Below are positions 33,370 through 41,385 of a stretch of DNA of 64,000 bases, in pieces. The notes beneath the pieces were generated by a model. It made no database searches. It was given only the letters and a program-made list of their open reading frames with translations, and was not told the origin of the DNA. Both the position numbers and the translations under genes were made by a program. The stretch covers positions 1 through 64,000 of the forward strand of contig NZ_POQQ01000041.1 in the NCBI RefSeq assembly GCF_002964575.1. The letters are read 5' to 3'. Origin of the DNA: Streptococcus suis (GTDB taxonomy: Bacteria; Bacillota; Bacilli; Lactobacillales; Streptococcaceae). Numbering within the stretch: the stretch's first letter is position 1; every line of letters starts with the position of its first letter.

Positions 33370-33975
33370 ATGGCAGATTTAGTTGAAAATGGTGTAGTTG
33401 ATGGAGTTTCTCAAGAGGAAGTCGACACTCAGGAGAAGACAAAAACAGAGGCTACAGCAGAAAAGACGTACACCCAAGCGGAAGTCACTGAGATGATTCA
33501 ACAAAATGTGAATCGTGCAGTTGCTAAGGCTCACAAAGACGCTGAGGAACAGTTTCAAAACAAACAAGATGAAGCTAAGAAATTAGCCAAGATGAACGCC
33601 GAAGACAAGCAGAAGTACCAGCTTGACAAGCGTGAACAGGACCTTGCTGACCGTGAGGCAGAAATCACACGCAGAGAGCTAACTGCAGAAGCTAAGACGA
33701 TTTTAAGCGAGCGCGGCTTACCAATCGAACTGGTCGACGTGGTTAATCTTGCTGACGCTGACAGTGTACGCGATTCCATCGATGCCATCCAAAAGACTTG
33801 GGAAGCAGCAGTCTTGAAAGGTGTTGCTGACAAGACCAAAGGTAGTGCGCCGATGAAGAAAGCACCAGCGCAAACTGGTGAAATCACAAAAGAACAATTC
33901 AATCGCATGGGCGTGCGTAGTCGGAATGAACTTTTTGAGCGTGACCCAGAATTATATAGAAAGTTACGAGGATAA
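33370..33975 (+). CDS. Phage scaffolding protein (DUF4355)
   Basis: A 201-residue highly charged, helical protein: TYTQAEVTEMIQQNVNRAVA near 38-57, KQKYQLDKREQDLADREAEI coiled coil, and a C-terminal TGEITKEQFNRMGVRSRNEL-type capsid-binding end. This is the DUF4355 scaffold pattern and it sits directly upstream of the capsid gene. It assembles the prohead and leaves it afterwards. Confidence 0.88.
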   Translation: MADLVENGVVDGVSQEEVDTQEKTKTEATAEKTYTQAEVTEMIQQNVNRAVAKAHKDAEEQFQNKQDEAKKLAKMNAEDKQKYQLDKREQDLADREAEITRRELTAEAKTILSERGLPIELVDVVNLADADSVRDSIDAIQKTWEAAVLKGVADKTKGSAPMKKAPAQTGEITKEQFNRMGVRSRNELFERDPELYRKLRG

Positions 33976-33981
33976 TAAAAT

Positions 33982-34830
33982 ATGGCAACAGGAATGACAA
34001 CAACCACACAGATGATTAACCCCGAAGTTATGGCAGATATGGTATCTTACAAACTGCCTAAACTTATCAAATTTACACCGCTTGCGTTTGTAGAAACGGC
34101 ATTGGTAGGTGTCCCAGGGGATACTTTGACAGTACCTAAATGGACGTATTCTGGCGATGCTACTGAAATCACAGAAGGCCAGGCTATTCCAATCGACCAA
34201 CTTGGGACAGATAAGACCACAATGACTATCAAACAAGCTGGTAAAGCTATTGAAATCACAGATAAGGCAGCGTTGGTAGGCCATGGCGATGTGTACAGCG
34301 AAGGCGCGAACCAAATTGCTCTAGCTATCGCGAATAAGGTAGATAATGACCTGGTCGCAGTCGCAAAAACTGCAACTCAATTCATTGCAGAAGCTCCTAC
34401 GACAGTTGATGCTATCGACAAAGCGCTGACAATTTTTTCAGATGAAGAGGATTGTCGCTATGTCGCTCTTGTCAATCCTAAAGACGCAATCAAGTTGCGT
34501 GCAGATGCAGGTAAAACTTGGTTGAAAGGTTCTGAAATTGGAGCAGATGTCGTTGTTTCAGGGACTTTTGGCGAAGTTTCGGGAGTACAAATTGTCCGCA
34601 CTAACAAGGTTGAAGAAAGCAAAGGCTTTCTTGTTAAAGTATCTCCGCTCCAAACAGATATGGACGATGATGCGAAATATGGTGCTTTTGTAATTAATCT
34701 TAAGCGAAATGTGCAAATCGAAAGCGACCGTGACATCTTGAAGAAAACAACAGTTTATTCAGGAGATGAGTACTACGGCGTTTATTTGTACGACGACACC
34801 AAAGTTGTGAAATTTGGAGGAAATTCGTAA
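33982..34830 (+). CDS. Major capsid protein (N4-gp56-like)
   Basis: A 282-residue HK97-fold capsid protein: MINPEVMADMVSYKLPKLIK, GVPGDTLTVPKWTYSGDATE, AGKAIEITDKAAL, KVDNDLVAVAKTA, and a C-terminal VINLKRNVQIESDRDILKKT. Features match the N4-gp56-family MCP. Its position after the scaffold and before the connectors is canonical. Confidence 0.9.
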   Translation: MATGMTTTTQMINPEVMADMVSYKLPKLIKFTPLAFVETALVGVPGDTLTVPKWTYSGDATEITEGQAIPIDQLGTDKTTMTIKQAGKAIEITDKAALVGHGDVYSEGANQIALAIANKVDNDLVAVAKTATQFIAEAPTTVDAIDKALTIFSDEEDCRYVALVNPKDAIKLRADAGKTWLKGSEIGADVVVSGTFGEVSGVQIVRTNKVEESKGFLVKVSPLQTDMDDDAKYGAFVINLKRNVQIESDRDILKKTTVYSGDEYYGVYLYDDTKVVKFGGNS

Positions 34831-34988
34831 TGGGGATGTTGTTGCGTCGTCACCGTGAAGAACAAACGGAGCGGAATCTGTCAGAGATGACAACCAAAGA
34901 ATTGCAAGCCTTGGCTAAGGAGAAGCAAATCAAAGGTTACACTACCATGACCAAGGAAGAATTGAAGGAGGCTCTAAATGCGCTTTAA
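34830..34988 (+). CDS. Small HeH/SAP-like protein (52 aa)
   Basis: It starts in a TAATG overlap with the capsid stop: MGMLLRRHREEQTERNLSEM, then TTKELQALAKEKQIKGYTTM and KEELKEAL. The last 35 residues are a HeH/Rho-N-like helix-extended loop-helix motif, often found in small proteins just after phage capsid genes. It overlaps the next ORF by 11 bases. Confidence 0.65.
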   Translation: MGMLLRRHREEQTERNLSEMTTKELQALAKEKQIKGYTTMTKEELKEALNAL

Positions 34989-35166
34989 AGTTGTAAAAGA
35001 GTTTACAGACGATGAACTTGGTTTTATCTATCGTGTTAACGATGTCATCGAACTAACCAAGGAACGCCATGACCAAATGAAGAAAAATGCTAAATTGCAA
35101 GACGTGAATTTGGCTGATTACATTGAAGAAATCAAGACCAAAGGAGCAGAAGCTCCTGCAAAATAG
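34978..35166 (+). CDS. Small head-region protein (62 aa)
   Basis: RFKVVKEFTDDELGFIYRVN, DVIELTKERHDQMKK: a beta-rich start followed by helices, common between capsid and connector genes in siphophages. The AAGGAGG ribosome site lies in the previous gene. Possibly a decoration or connector helper; not proven. Confidence 0.6.
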   Translation: MRFKVVKEFTDDELGFIYRVNDVIELTKERHDQMKKNAKLQDVNLADYIEEIKTKGAEAPAK

Positions 35167-35175
35167 GGGGCGGAT

Positions 35176-35505
35176 ATGCTAGAAGATTTGAAAATTTTGA
35201 CAGGCGAGAGCGATTATAGAATCCTCTCGTCTTTGCTTTTGAGGGCAAAAAATATCATTTTGACCGAAACGAACCGCAGTCAGCTTACACCAGCACTTGA
35301 GGGTATGCAGCTGGAAGTGGCACTTGAATTGCATAATCGTCAAGGAAGCGAAGGCGAAACATCACGAAGCGAAGGGGGCGTGTCTGTGTCCTATAAAGAC
35401 GGGCTGTCTGATACTATTTTGAATGGTATCCGAAGTCATAGACTCGCAAGGGTGGCAGGTCGTGCGTTTGAAGCGAAACCGACTGAAACCGTATTTGATC
35501 CGTAA
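35176..35505 (+). CDS. Head-tail connector protein (gp6/YqbG-like)
   Basis: A 109-residue protein with MLEDLKILTGESDYRILSSL, LLRAKNIILTETNRSQLT and an SVSYKDG segment, the pattern of small Gram-positive head completion adaptors. It stacks under the portal. Confidence 0.75.
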   Translation: MLEDLKILTGESDYRILSSLLLRAKNIILTETNRSQLTPALEGMQLEVALELHNRQGSEGETSRSEGGVSVSYKDGLSDTILNGIRSHRLARVAGRAFEAKPTETVFDP

Positions 35506-35785
35506 AGCTGTTGTTGTAACAAGCGATGAGGGTATCAAGAAAGCTATTTACAGCGATGTTGCTACTGAAATTCGTGCTGAGATATGGCCTGCTAGCGGTC
35601 GTTTACAAGCTGAGATATATGGCCAGAGACTAGCTTATATCCTGAATTGCTTGGTAGACCGTGAAACACTTGTCGATGAAGGTGACGGATTTTGTATCAA
35701 TAGCGACAAAGTAACCCATAAAGTTATATCCATTAAGCGATATACAAATCATCAAGTCTTGGAGTTGGAACAATGTCGCGTTTGA
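35423..35785 (+). CDS. Head closure / stopper protein
   Basis: Up to 120 residues. An ATG at 35423 opens the frame, but a GTG at 35462 (RLKRNRLKPYLIRKAVV) is also possible and would reduce the overlap with the upstream gene to 44 bases. DVATEIRAEIWPASGRLQAE and DKVTHKVISIKRYTNHQVLE resemble siphophage head-closure proteins. The position between adaptor and gp10-like genes supports this. Confidence 0.65.
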   Translation: MVSEVIDSQGWQVVRLKRNRLKPYLIRKAVVVTSDEGIKKAIYSDVATEIRAEIWPASGRLQAEIYGQRLAYILNCLVDRETLVDEGDGFCINSDKVTHKVISIKRYTNHQVLELEQCRV

Positions 35786-36285
35786 TTGGTGCTGATAGGT
35801 TAATCGCAAAATTAAGGCGACTATCAGGACAGCAACAGACCGAAATCATGGCAAAAGCTGTCCACAACAGCGCTAAAAACGTTGTCCAGGCAGACGCCAT
35901 ATTACGTGCCCCTGCTAATAATGACGATTTGAGAATAGGGATAAAAGTTAGGATGTCAAAATCTGGCAATCCAAGAGCTGAGATAGTGAGCACATCAGAC
36001 CACGGTGGATTTGTCGAATTTGGTACAGGTCCAAAAGGCGCTGCAAACCATGCAGGGATTTCGCCGAATGTTAATGTATCTTATCGCAGCACCCCTTGGT
36101 ATGTCCATGAGTCCCAGATTGATGTTGGCCCTTATCGTTTTCAAAAGATTGGCGAGTTTTACAAGATGTTTGGGCAGGTTGCTCAGCCGTATCTTTATCC
36201 AGCCCTCAAGGATAATGAAGAGCGAGTCACGAAGAACATCAATAGATTTGTCAAACGTAAGTTAATTGAAGAGGTCAGCAAATGA
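35773..36285 (+). CDS. HK97 gp10-family tail completion protein
   Basis: A 170-residue protein with LIGADRLIAKLRRLSGQQQT, HGGFVEFGTGPKGAANHAGI and QPYLYPALKDNEERVTKNIN, the HK97 gp10 signature (VEFGT...P.lrpAl). It joins head and tail. It overlaps both neighbours. Confidence 0.88.
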   Translation: MSRLIGADRLIAKLRRLSGQQQTEIMAKAVHNSAKNVVQADAILRAPANNDDLRIGIKVRMSKSGNPRAEIVSTSDHGGFVEFGTGPKGAANHAGISPNVNVSYRSTPWYVHESQIDVGPYRFQKIGEFYKMFGQVAQPYLYPALKDNEERVTKNINRFVKRKLIEEVSK

Positions 36286-36650
36286 TAAATATTAAGCCCA
36301 TCATTTACAAGAAATTGAAAGAGGTTGCGGATAATGTGACAGATACTTATCCGCAAGATTGGGAGAATTTCCCGGTTATCATCTACTTAGAAGAGGAAAA
36401 CAAGCCTTACGAGATTACAGATGATACAGAACAGATGTCTTATTTGCGCTACAAGGTCGATATTTTCCACAATGATAGCACGTCAGAATTAGCGGTAGCG
36501 ATTGATGCGATTTTTGCATCCCTCGGGCTAAAACGTACATCCAGCGTGAATACACCCGACCCAACGCACTTACGACACAAAGTCATGCGATTTGAAGGGA
36601 TTTTAGATCTAAACTCCCGCATCGTTTACCAATACAGAATGGAAGGATAA
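36282..36650 (+). CDS. Tail terminator-like protein
   Basis: A 122-residue protein: YKKLKEVADNVTDTYPQDWE, NFPVIIYLEEENKPYEITDD, YKVDIFHNDSTSELAVAIDA. The fold pattern and position ahead of the major tail protein match phage tail terminators (gp U-like), which cap the tail tube. It starts in an ATGA overlap. Confidence 0.75.
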   Translation: MINIKPIIYKKLKEVADNVTDTYPQDWENFPVIIYLEEENKPYEITDDTEQMSYLRYKVDIFHNDSTSELAVAIDAIFASLGLKRTSSVNTPDPTHLRHKVMRFEGILDLNSRIVYQYRMEG

Positions 36651-36653
36651 AAC

Positions 36654-37070
36654 ATGTTAGCAAACGGAATTAAATTGAAAATGAGCGAGACCAAGGGGTC
36701 TGGCTATACAGTTATCGAGGGCTTGAAAGAAGTTCCAGAACTTGGAATTGATCCTGAGAAAGTTGAGAATACGACCCTTGCGGATACCATTAAGCAGTAT
36801 GAATTTGGTATTGGTGACGCTGGCGAATTGGAATATAAATTCAAGTATGAGAATTCCAAAACAACTTCTAGTTATCGCACTTTGCGCAAGTTGTCTGATT
36901 CAAAAGCTATTCGTCACTTTGAACAAGAGTACCCAGACGGGACTACTGTTCGCTTCTCAGCTCAGATTGCGGTCAAACTAGGTGGCGGCGGTGTCAACTC
37001 TGCCATTGAATTTACACTGAAATTGGCTCTGCAGTCAGATCTAGAATTTACAGACCCAGTAGCGCTTTAA
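36654..37070 (+). CDS. Major tail (tube) protein
   Basis: A 138-residue protein: LANGIKLKMSETKGSGYTVI, EGLKEVPELGIDPEKVENTT, FEQEYPDGTTVRFSAQIAVK. Matches small Gram-positive siphophage tail tube proteins; followed by the chaperone pair and the tape measure, as expected. Confidence 0.88.
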   Translation: MLANGIKLKMSETKGSGYTVIEGLKEVPELGIDPEKVENTTLADTIKQYEFGIGDAGELEYKFKYENSKTTSSYRTLRKLSDSKAIRHFEQEYPDGTTVRFSAQIAVKLGGGGVNSAIEFTLKLALQSDLEFTDPVAL

Positions 37071-37080
37071 GGAGGTATAG

Positions 37081-37455
37081 ATGTCAACACGTAAACCATA
37101 TATCATTTGGACAGTCAAGGGAACAGACTATAAATTGCGTCTTAGCACTCGCCAAGCCTGTGAGGTTGAAGAAAAATTGGGTGTTAATTTGCTCAAAATC
37201 TTTATGCCACAACCAGGCGAGCAGTTTAATCTACCACCTTTGAAGGTCATGTTGTTGGTTGTTCAAGGTGCTTTGCAGAAGTTCCATCATGGTATCAAGT
37301 TGGATGATGTCTATGACTTGTTCGATGATTACATTGATGAAGGTTATGGACAAACTGAATTGATGACTGATATCATCGTACCTTTGTTCGAAGTATCGGG
37401 TTTTATTCCACGGAACAAGGAGAAGGAAGATCCGACGTTGACAGTAGTCGAGTAG
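37081..37455 (+). CDS. Tail assembly chaperone, first frame (G-like)
   Basis: A 124-residue protein: KPYIIWTVKGTDYKLRLSTR, QACEVEEKLGVNLLKIFMPQ, EGYGQTELMTDIIVPLFEVS. It corresponds to the gpG-like product between tube and tape-measure genes. A slippery GGGTTTT (37398-37404) lies in phase with codons GGT TTT 17 codons before its stop and could yield a longer fusion by -1 frameshifting. Confidence 0.8.
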   Translation: MSTRKPYIIWTVKGTDYKLRLSTRQACEVEEKLGVNLLKIFMPQPGEQFNLPPLKVMLLVVQGALQKFHHGIKLDDVYDLFDDYIDEGYGQTELMTDIIVPLFEVSGFIPRNKEKEDPTLTVVE

Positions 37456-37841
37456 GTTCTGGTCCTTGTTCGGTCGCAGAATTGATTAGCGGGTTTTATC
37501 CAACCGCATTAGATGCAGGGATAGACCCGTTTTCTTTTTGGGAATACACTCTTTTGGAATTGAAAGAGTTGGTTGAGAGTTACAACAGGCAACAATTCCA
37601 GAAGCAGAAGGAAATAGCTTCTCATCACTTTATTCAATCGCAGATGATAGCTCGCTTTGTTTCTCTGATGTTTCAGGAAAAAGGTGAGGCGCCAGACATT
37701 TGGGAGTTCTATCCTACTTTATTTGAAGAGGATAGGGTTCAGATTGAACAAGCTCGCATTGAGCGTGATTTGAAAATCCATCAGGAGCAGATGAGAGCTT
37801 ACGCAGAGAGAATGAGAGGAAGGTTTACAACTTCCGAATAA
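37404..37841 (+). CDS. Tail assembly chaperone, second frame (GT extension)
   Basis: The -1 frame is open from before 37404 to 37841 and codes for GPCSVAELISGFYPTALDAG, WEYTLLELKELVESYNRQQF and EDRVQIEQARIERDLKIHQE. It has only a TTG start (37482) without a clear ribosome site, so it is likely made only as the C-terminal part of a frameshift fusion of about 253 residues, as in lambda gpG/gpGT and many siphophages. Confidence 0.75.
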   Translation, partial: YSTEQGEGRSDVDSSRVGSGPCSVAELISGFYPTALDAGIDPFSFWEYTLLELKELVESYNRQQFQKQKEIASHHFIQSQMIARFVSLMFQEKGEAPDIWEFYPTLFEEDRVQIEQARIERDLKIHQEQMRAYAERMRGRFTTSE

Positions 37842-37865
37842 GATAACATAGGAAGGAGGGGAACT

Positions 37866-40800
37866 ATGGCTGTTACCTTAGAAGAGTTGAGAGTTATTGT
37901 TGAAGGTGAGATAGCACCGTTTCAGAAGAAGATGAAGCAATTGGAATCTCAGATGAAACAGACTCAAAACAAGATTGAGAACAGCACAAAAGGGCTGAGG
38001 ACTGGAGTTACTAAGCAGGCGAACGGTATCGCTTCGGCATTGGCTGGTTTAGGGAAAATCGCTGCTTTGGCTTACCTAGGACGAAAGATGGTTCAGTTGG
38101 GCATGTACTCTACCCAGATGGCCCTTGAAGTCAGTGCTTCGGTCAATCAAATCAAACGACAGATGGGCGAAAGTTCCCAAGCATTTTTAAAATGGATTGA
38201 TAACAACGCCAACGCTATGAACATGAGCGTCGGCGAGGCTACCAAGTATGGAGCGGTTTATTCTAACTTATTTTCCAACTTCATCAAGGATTCCAACAAA
38301 CTAAGTGCTTACACAGGCAAAATGTTGCAGACATCAGCCGTTATTGCCCAAGGTACCGGGCGAACTATGACAGACGTTATGGAACGCATTCGGTCAGGTT
38401 TATTGGGGAACACAGAAGCGATTGAAGACCTTGGAATTCAAGTTGGTGTCGCCATGATTGAGTCCACAAACGCATTTAAGAGATTTGCGAATGGACAATC
38501 TTGGCAACAATTGGATTACAATACCCAGCAACAAATCCGCTTGATGGCGATTTTGGAGCAAGCGACAGCCAAGTACGGCGATACTCTTCAGCAGACTGTG
38601 AATGGGCGTATTAGCTTGTTTAAATCGTTATTGAGTGATGCAGCATTAAACATCGGTAATGCTATGTTGCCGATTATCAACGCTATGATGCCTGTACTTA
38701 ATTCCTTTGCCATGGTTCTGAAAAATGTCACTGCCAAGCTCGCTGAGTTTATTGGTTTGATGTTCAACAAAAAGGCTAAGGTGAAAAACGGCAGTGCTTT
38801 GGGCAATGTCGCCCAAGGAGCGCAAAAAGCCAACGACGCCGTTGGTGATTTGGGTGACGCAATGGGTGGTGTCGATGATGCTTCCGGAGGCACCGCAGGC
38901 AATCTAGACGATACTGCCAAATCAGCTAAGAAGGCAGCAAAGGAGCTGATGGGATTAGCTGGTTTTGATGAAATTACTACCCTTAATCTGAACAAAGATG
39001 ATGGTTCGGATGGTGCTGGATCTGGCTCCGGAAGCCCTGGTGGCGGCGGAGGCGGAGGAAGAGGCGGAAAAGGTGGTAAAGGTGGCGGAGGTCCTGCTGA
39101 TATCTTGCCTGAAATCGCTCTTGAAGACATGGACACCCAATTCAAAAGTATTTTTGATGGGTGGGACAAAGTGTTAAAACCTCTTTTTGATTATTTGTCT
39201 AAATTATCCAATCTCTTTAAAGACGGCTTTAACATGTCGTTCAGAGCTGATAGTCTTGACCGCTTTAAAACTGCTCTAGCAGGTATCTGGCAATCTCTGA
39301 AAGATATTTTTGCTGATGGCACTGTATTGCAAGCAGCTGCAAGGTTCGGAGAGAAGTTAGCATTTGCTTTAGGTCAAGTCACAGGCGCCGTAGCCAACAT
39401 CATCATGGGGATTGCGGTATTTATCGCCGAAAGTTTAAATAAATCACTAAACGAAACCAAACTGGATATAAAAGGTTGGCTGATACGTCAGTTCGATATA
39501 GCAGGCGATGCAGTCGCAAGCATTGGAAATATCGCTCAAATGCTCGGTCAAACGTTTTATGACGTATTTACAAGTGCAGCTGCGACAAATATCGGTGCAG
39601 ATATTCTTTCAGCGATAACCTATGGGACAATGGGGATTGTTGAACTTGGTTTGAAATTAGGGCGCGATATACTAAGCGGTATAGAACAAGCGCTAGTTGA
39701 TAACCAAGATAAAATAACTACCGCTTTAAATGGATTGCTTTCTGCCTTTGAGCCTACTTTCGAATCTATCAAAAAACTATTCAAAAATACGTTTGAAGGA
39801 TTAAACCAGACCTACGATGAGCATGTAAAACCGTTCTTTGATTCATTTACTGAGGGTTTCAGTTCTATCTTCGGAACCTTAATAGATAGCTGGAACAACG
39901 ATGTTCAACCGGTGTTAGATGGTATCGGAGAGAAGTTTGCTGGATTATTTGACAATCATATCCAACCGTTTGTTAATAACTTTTTATATGCATTCGGTCA
40001 GATTGTGGATATTCTAAAATTGGTATGGGAAGCTATCTTAGTACCGCTATTCGATTGGATTGCTGCTAATATTTTGCCAGTCCTTGTTCCGACATTCCAA
40101 ATGCTAGCCGATTGGTTTGTACAGGCTTGGGCAGTTGTTTTTGATGTTTTAGGCGCTGTTTTAAAAATATTAGGCGGAATCATCGAGTTTCTGGTGGGTG
40201 TATTCACTGGCGATTGGGAAAAGGCTTGGAACGGAATTGTTCAAATCGCAGAAGGAATTTGGGAATTATTAGCTTCCATCTTCAAGTTCGTTTGGGATGC
40301 TATTTTGTCCTTCTTGAAAGGTGTTTGGGATACCATTATTGCTATTTTACAGGCTGGGTGGGATGCTATTGTACGTATCTTCCAAGGTCTAGGCCAATGG
40401 TTTACTGCAAGATGGAAAGAAGTAGAAAATACATTTTCTAATGTCGGTCAATGGTTCAGTCAGAAGTTTTCCGAGGCATGGAATGGTATTACAAACGCCT
40501 TCAGCAACGTAGCAGGCTTCTTCCGTGGCATTTATGATAACATCGTTAGCTGGTTCAGTAACATTGGTAGTGCAGTAGCGACCGCCGTTTCTGGTGCGTT
40601 TAAGTCTGGGATGAATGGCGCAATCGCAACAGTTGAAAATGTTGTTAACAGCTTTATCGGTATGATAAATGGCGCAATCGGTTTGATTAATAAAATACCT
40701 GGTGTTAGTATCGGACGTATTGGTTATGTGAATCTTCCACGCTTGGCCCGTGGTGGTATCGTGGACAGTCCGACTGTTGCCATGATTGGTGAAGCTGGTA

Positions 40801-41024
40801 AAGAGGTAGTTATGCCATTAGAAAATACAGGTTTCTTGCAAACTATGGGTCGTGTCGTCGGTGGTGCGGTAGTCAATGCTTTGGGTGGTGGATTACCACA
40901 ATCATCTGGATTGCCGAATGGTGACATCGTTATCAATATCGGTAGCAGAGAATTCGGTCGTTTTGCGATTGAAGAGATAAACAAAGCGCAAGCCCAAGCT
41001 GGCGAACTGTTACTAAACATTTAG
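37866..41024 (+). CDS. Tail tape measure protein
   Basis: A 1052-residue protein. N-terminal coiled coil (VEGEIAPFQKKMKQLESQMK), TMP-type helical part to about 330, a Gly-rich linker near 378-412 (GGGGGGGRGGKGGKGGGG), several hydrophobic helices (about 530-830) and repeated Trp-rich 11-mers (IWELLASIFKFVWDAILSFL, WDTIIAILQAGWDAIVRIFQ). The C-terminus has RGGIVDSPTVAMIGEAGKEV, the conserved TMP end. It sets tail length and helps DNA passage through the host envelope. Confidence 0.92.
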   Translation: MAVTLEELRVIVEGEIAPFQKKMKQLESQMKQTQNKIENSTKGLRTGVTKQANGIASALAGLGKIAALAYLGRKMVQLGMYSTQMALEVSASVNQIKRQMGESSQAFLKWIDNNANAMNMSVGEATKYGAVYSNLFSNFIKDSNKLSAYTGKMLQTSAVIAQGTGRTMTDVMERIRSGLLGNTEAIEDLGIQVGVAMIESTNAFKRFANGQSWQQLDYNTQQQIRLMAILEQATAKYGDTLQQTVNGRISLFKSLLSDAALNIGNAMLPIINAMMPVLNSFAMVLKNVTAKLAEFIGLMFNKKAKVKNGSALGNVAQGAQKANDAVGDLGDAMGGVDDASGGTAGNLDDTAKSAKKAAKELMGLAGFDEITTLNLNKDDGSDGAGSGSGSPGGGGGGGRGGKGGKGGGGPADILPEIALEDMDTQFKSIFDGWDKVLKPLFDYLSKLSNLFKDGFNMSFRADSLDRFKTALAGIWQSLKDIFADGTVLQAAARFGEKLAFALGQVTGAVANIIMGIAVFIAESLNKSLNETKLDIKGWLIRQFDIAGDAVASIGNIAQMLGQTFYDVFTSAAATNIGADILSAITYGTMGIVELGLKLGRDILSGIEQALVDNQDKITTALNGLLSAFEPTFESIKKLFKNTFEGLNQTYDEHVKPFFDSFTEGFSSIFGTLIDSWNNDVQPVLDGIGEKFAGLFDNHIQPFVNNFLYAFGQIVDILKLVWEAILVPLFDWIAANILPVLVPTFQMLADWFVQAWAVVFDVLGAVLKILGGIIEFLVGVFTGDWEKAWNGIVQIAEGIWELLASIFKFVWDAILSFLKGVWDTIIAILQAGWDAIVRIFQGLGQWFTARWKEVENTFSNVGQWFSQKFSEAWNGITNAFSNVAGFFRGIYDNIVSWFSNIGSAVATAVSGAFKSGMNGAIATVENVVNSFIGMINGAIGLINKIPGVSIGRIGYVNLPRLARGGIVDSPTVAMIGEAGKEVVMPLENTGFLQTMGRVVGGAVVNALGGGLPQSSGLPNGDIVINIGSREFGRFAIEEINKAQAQAGELLLNI

Positions 41025-41033
41025 GAGGATAAT

Positions 41034-41384
41034 ATGAGTCAATTGATTATCAATGGAGCTACGGTCGTACCTCCTAAATCTTTTCAAGTATCTGTCAATG
41101 ATGTGGATGGAGAAACAGGCCGAAACGCTAATGGCGATATGGTAAGGGACAGGATTACAACCAAGCGCAAATTAGAATGCGAATGGGGTATGTTGACACA
41201 GGCTGAGATGGCACACATACAGAACGCTGTCCAGCCTGTTTTCTTTGAAGTATCCTATCCAGACCCTATCCTTGGGCAAACGTCAAAAACCTTTTACGTC
41301 GGCGACAGGACCGCGCCAGCGTATACATTTACAGAAAAATTCAAACCCTGGAGCGGTTTAAAATTTAGTTTAATAGAGAGGTAA
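41034..41384 (+). CDS. Distal tail-region protein (116 aa)
   Basis: MSQLIINGATVVPPKSFQVS, VDGETGRNANGDMVRDRITT, TKRKLECEWGMLTQAEMAHI. This is the small DUF6711-like protein found between tape measure and tail tip genes in Streptococcus phages. A baseplate hub role is likely, not shown. Confidence 0.7.
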   Translation: MSQLIINGATVVPPKSFQVSVNDVDGETGRNANGDMVRDRITTKRKLECEWGMLTQAEMAHIQNAVQPVFFEVSYPDPILGQTSKTFYVGDRTAPAYTFTEKFKPWSGLKFSLIER

Positions 41385-41385
41385 G

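Noticed and set aside
38588-39169. 193-codon minus-strand ORF within the tape measure gene
   Set aside because: Low-complexity Pro/Ser-rich shadow of the Gly-rich linker; no ribosome site.
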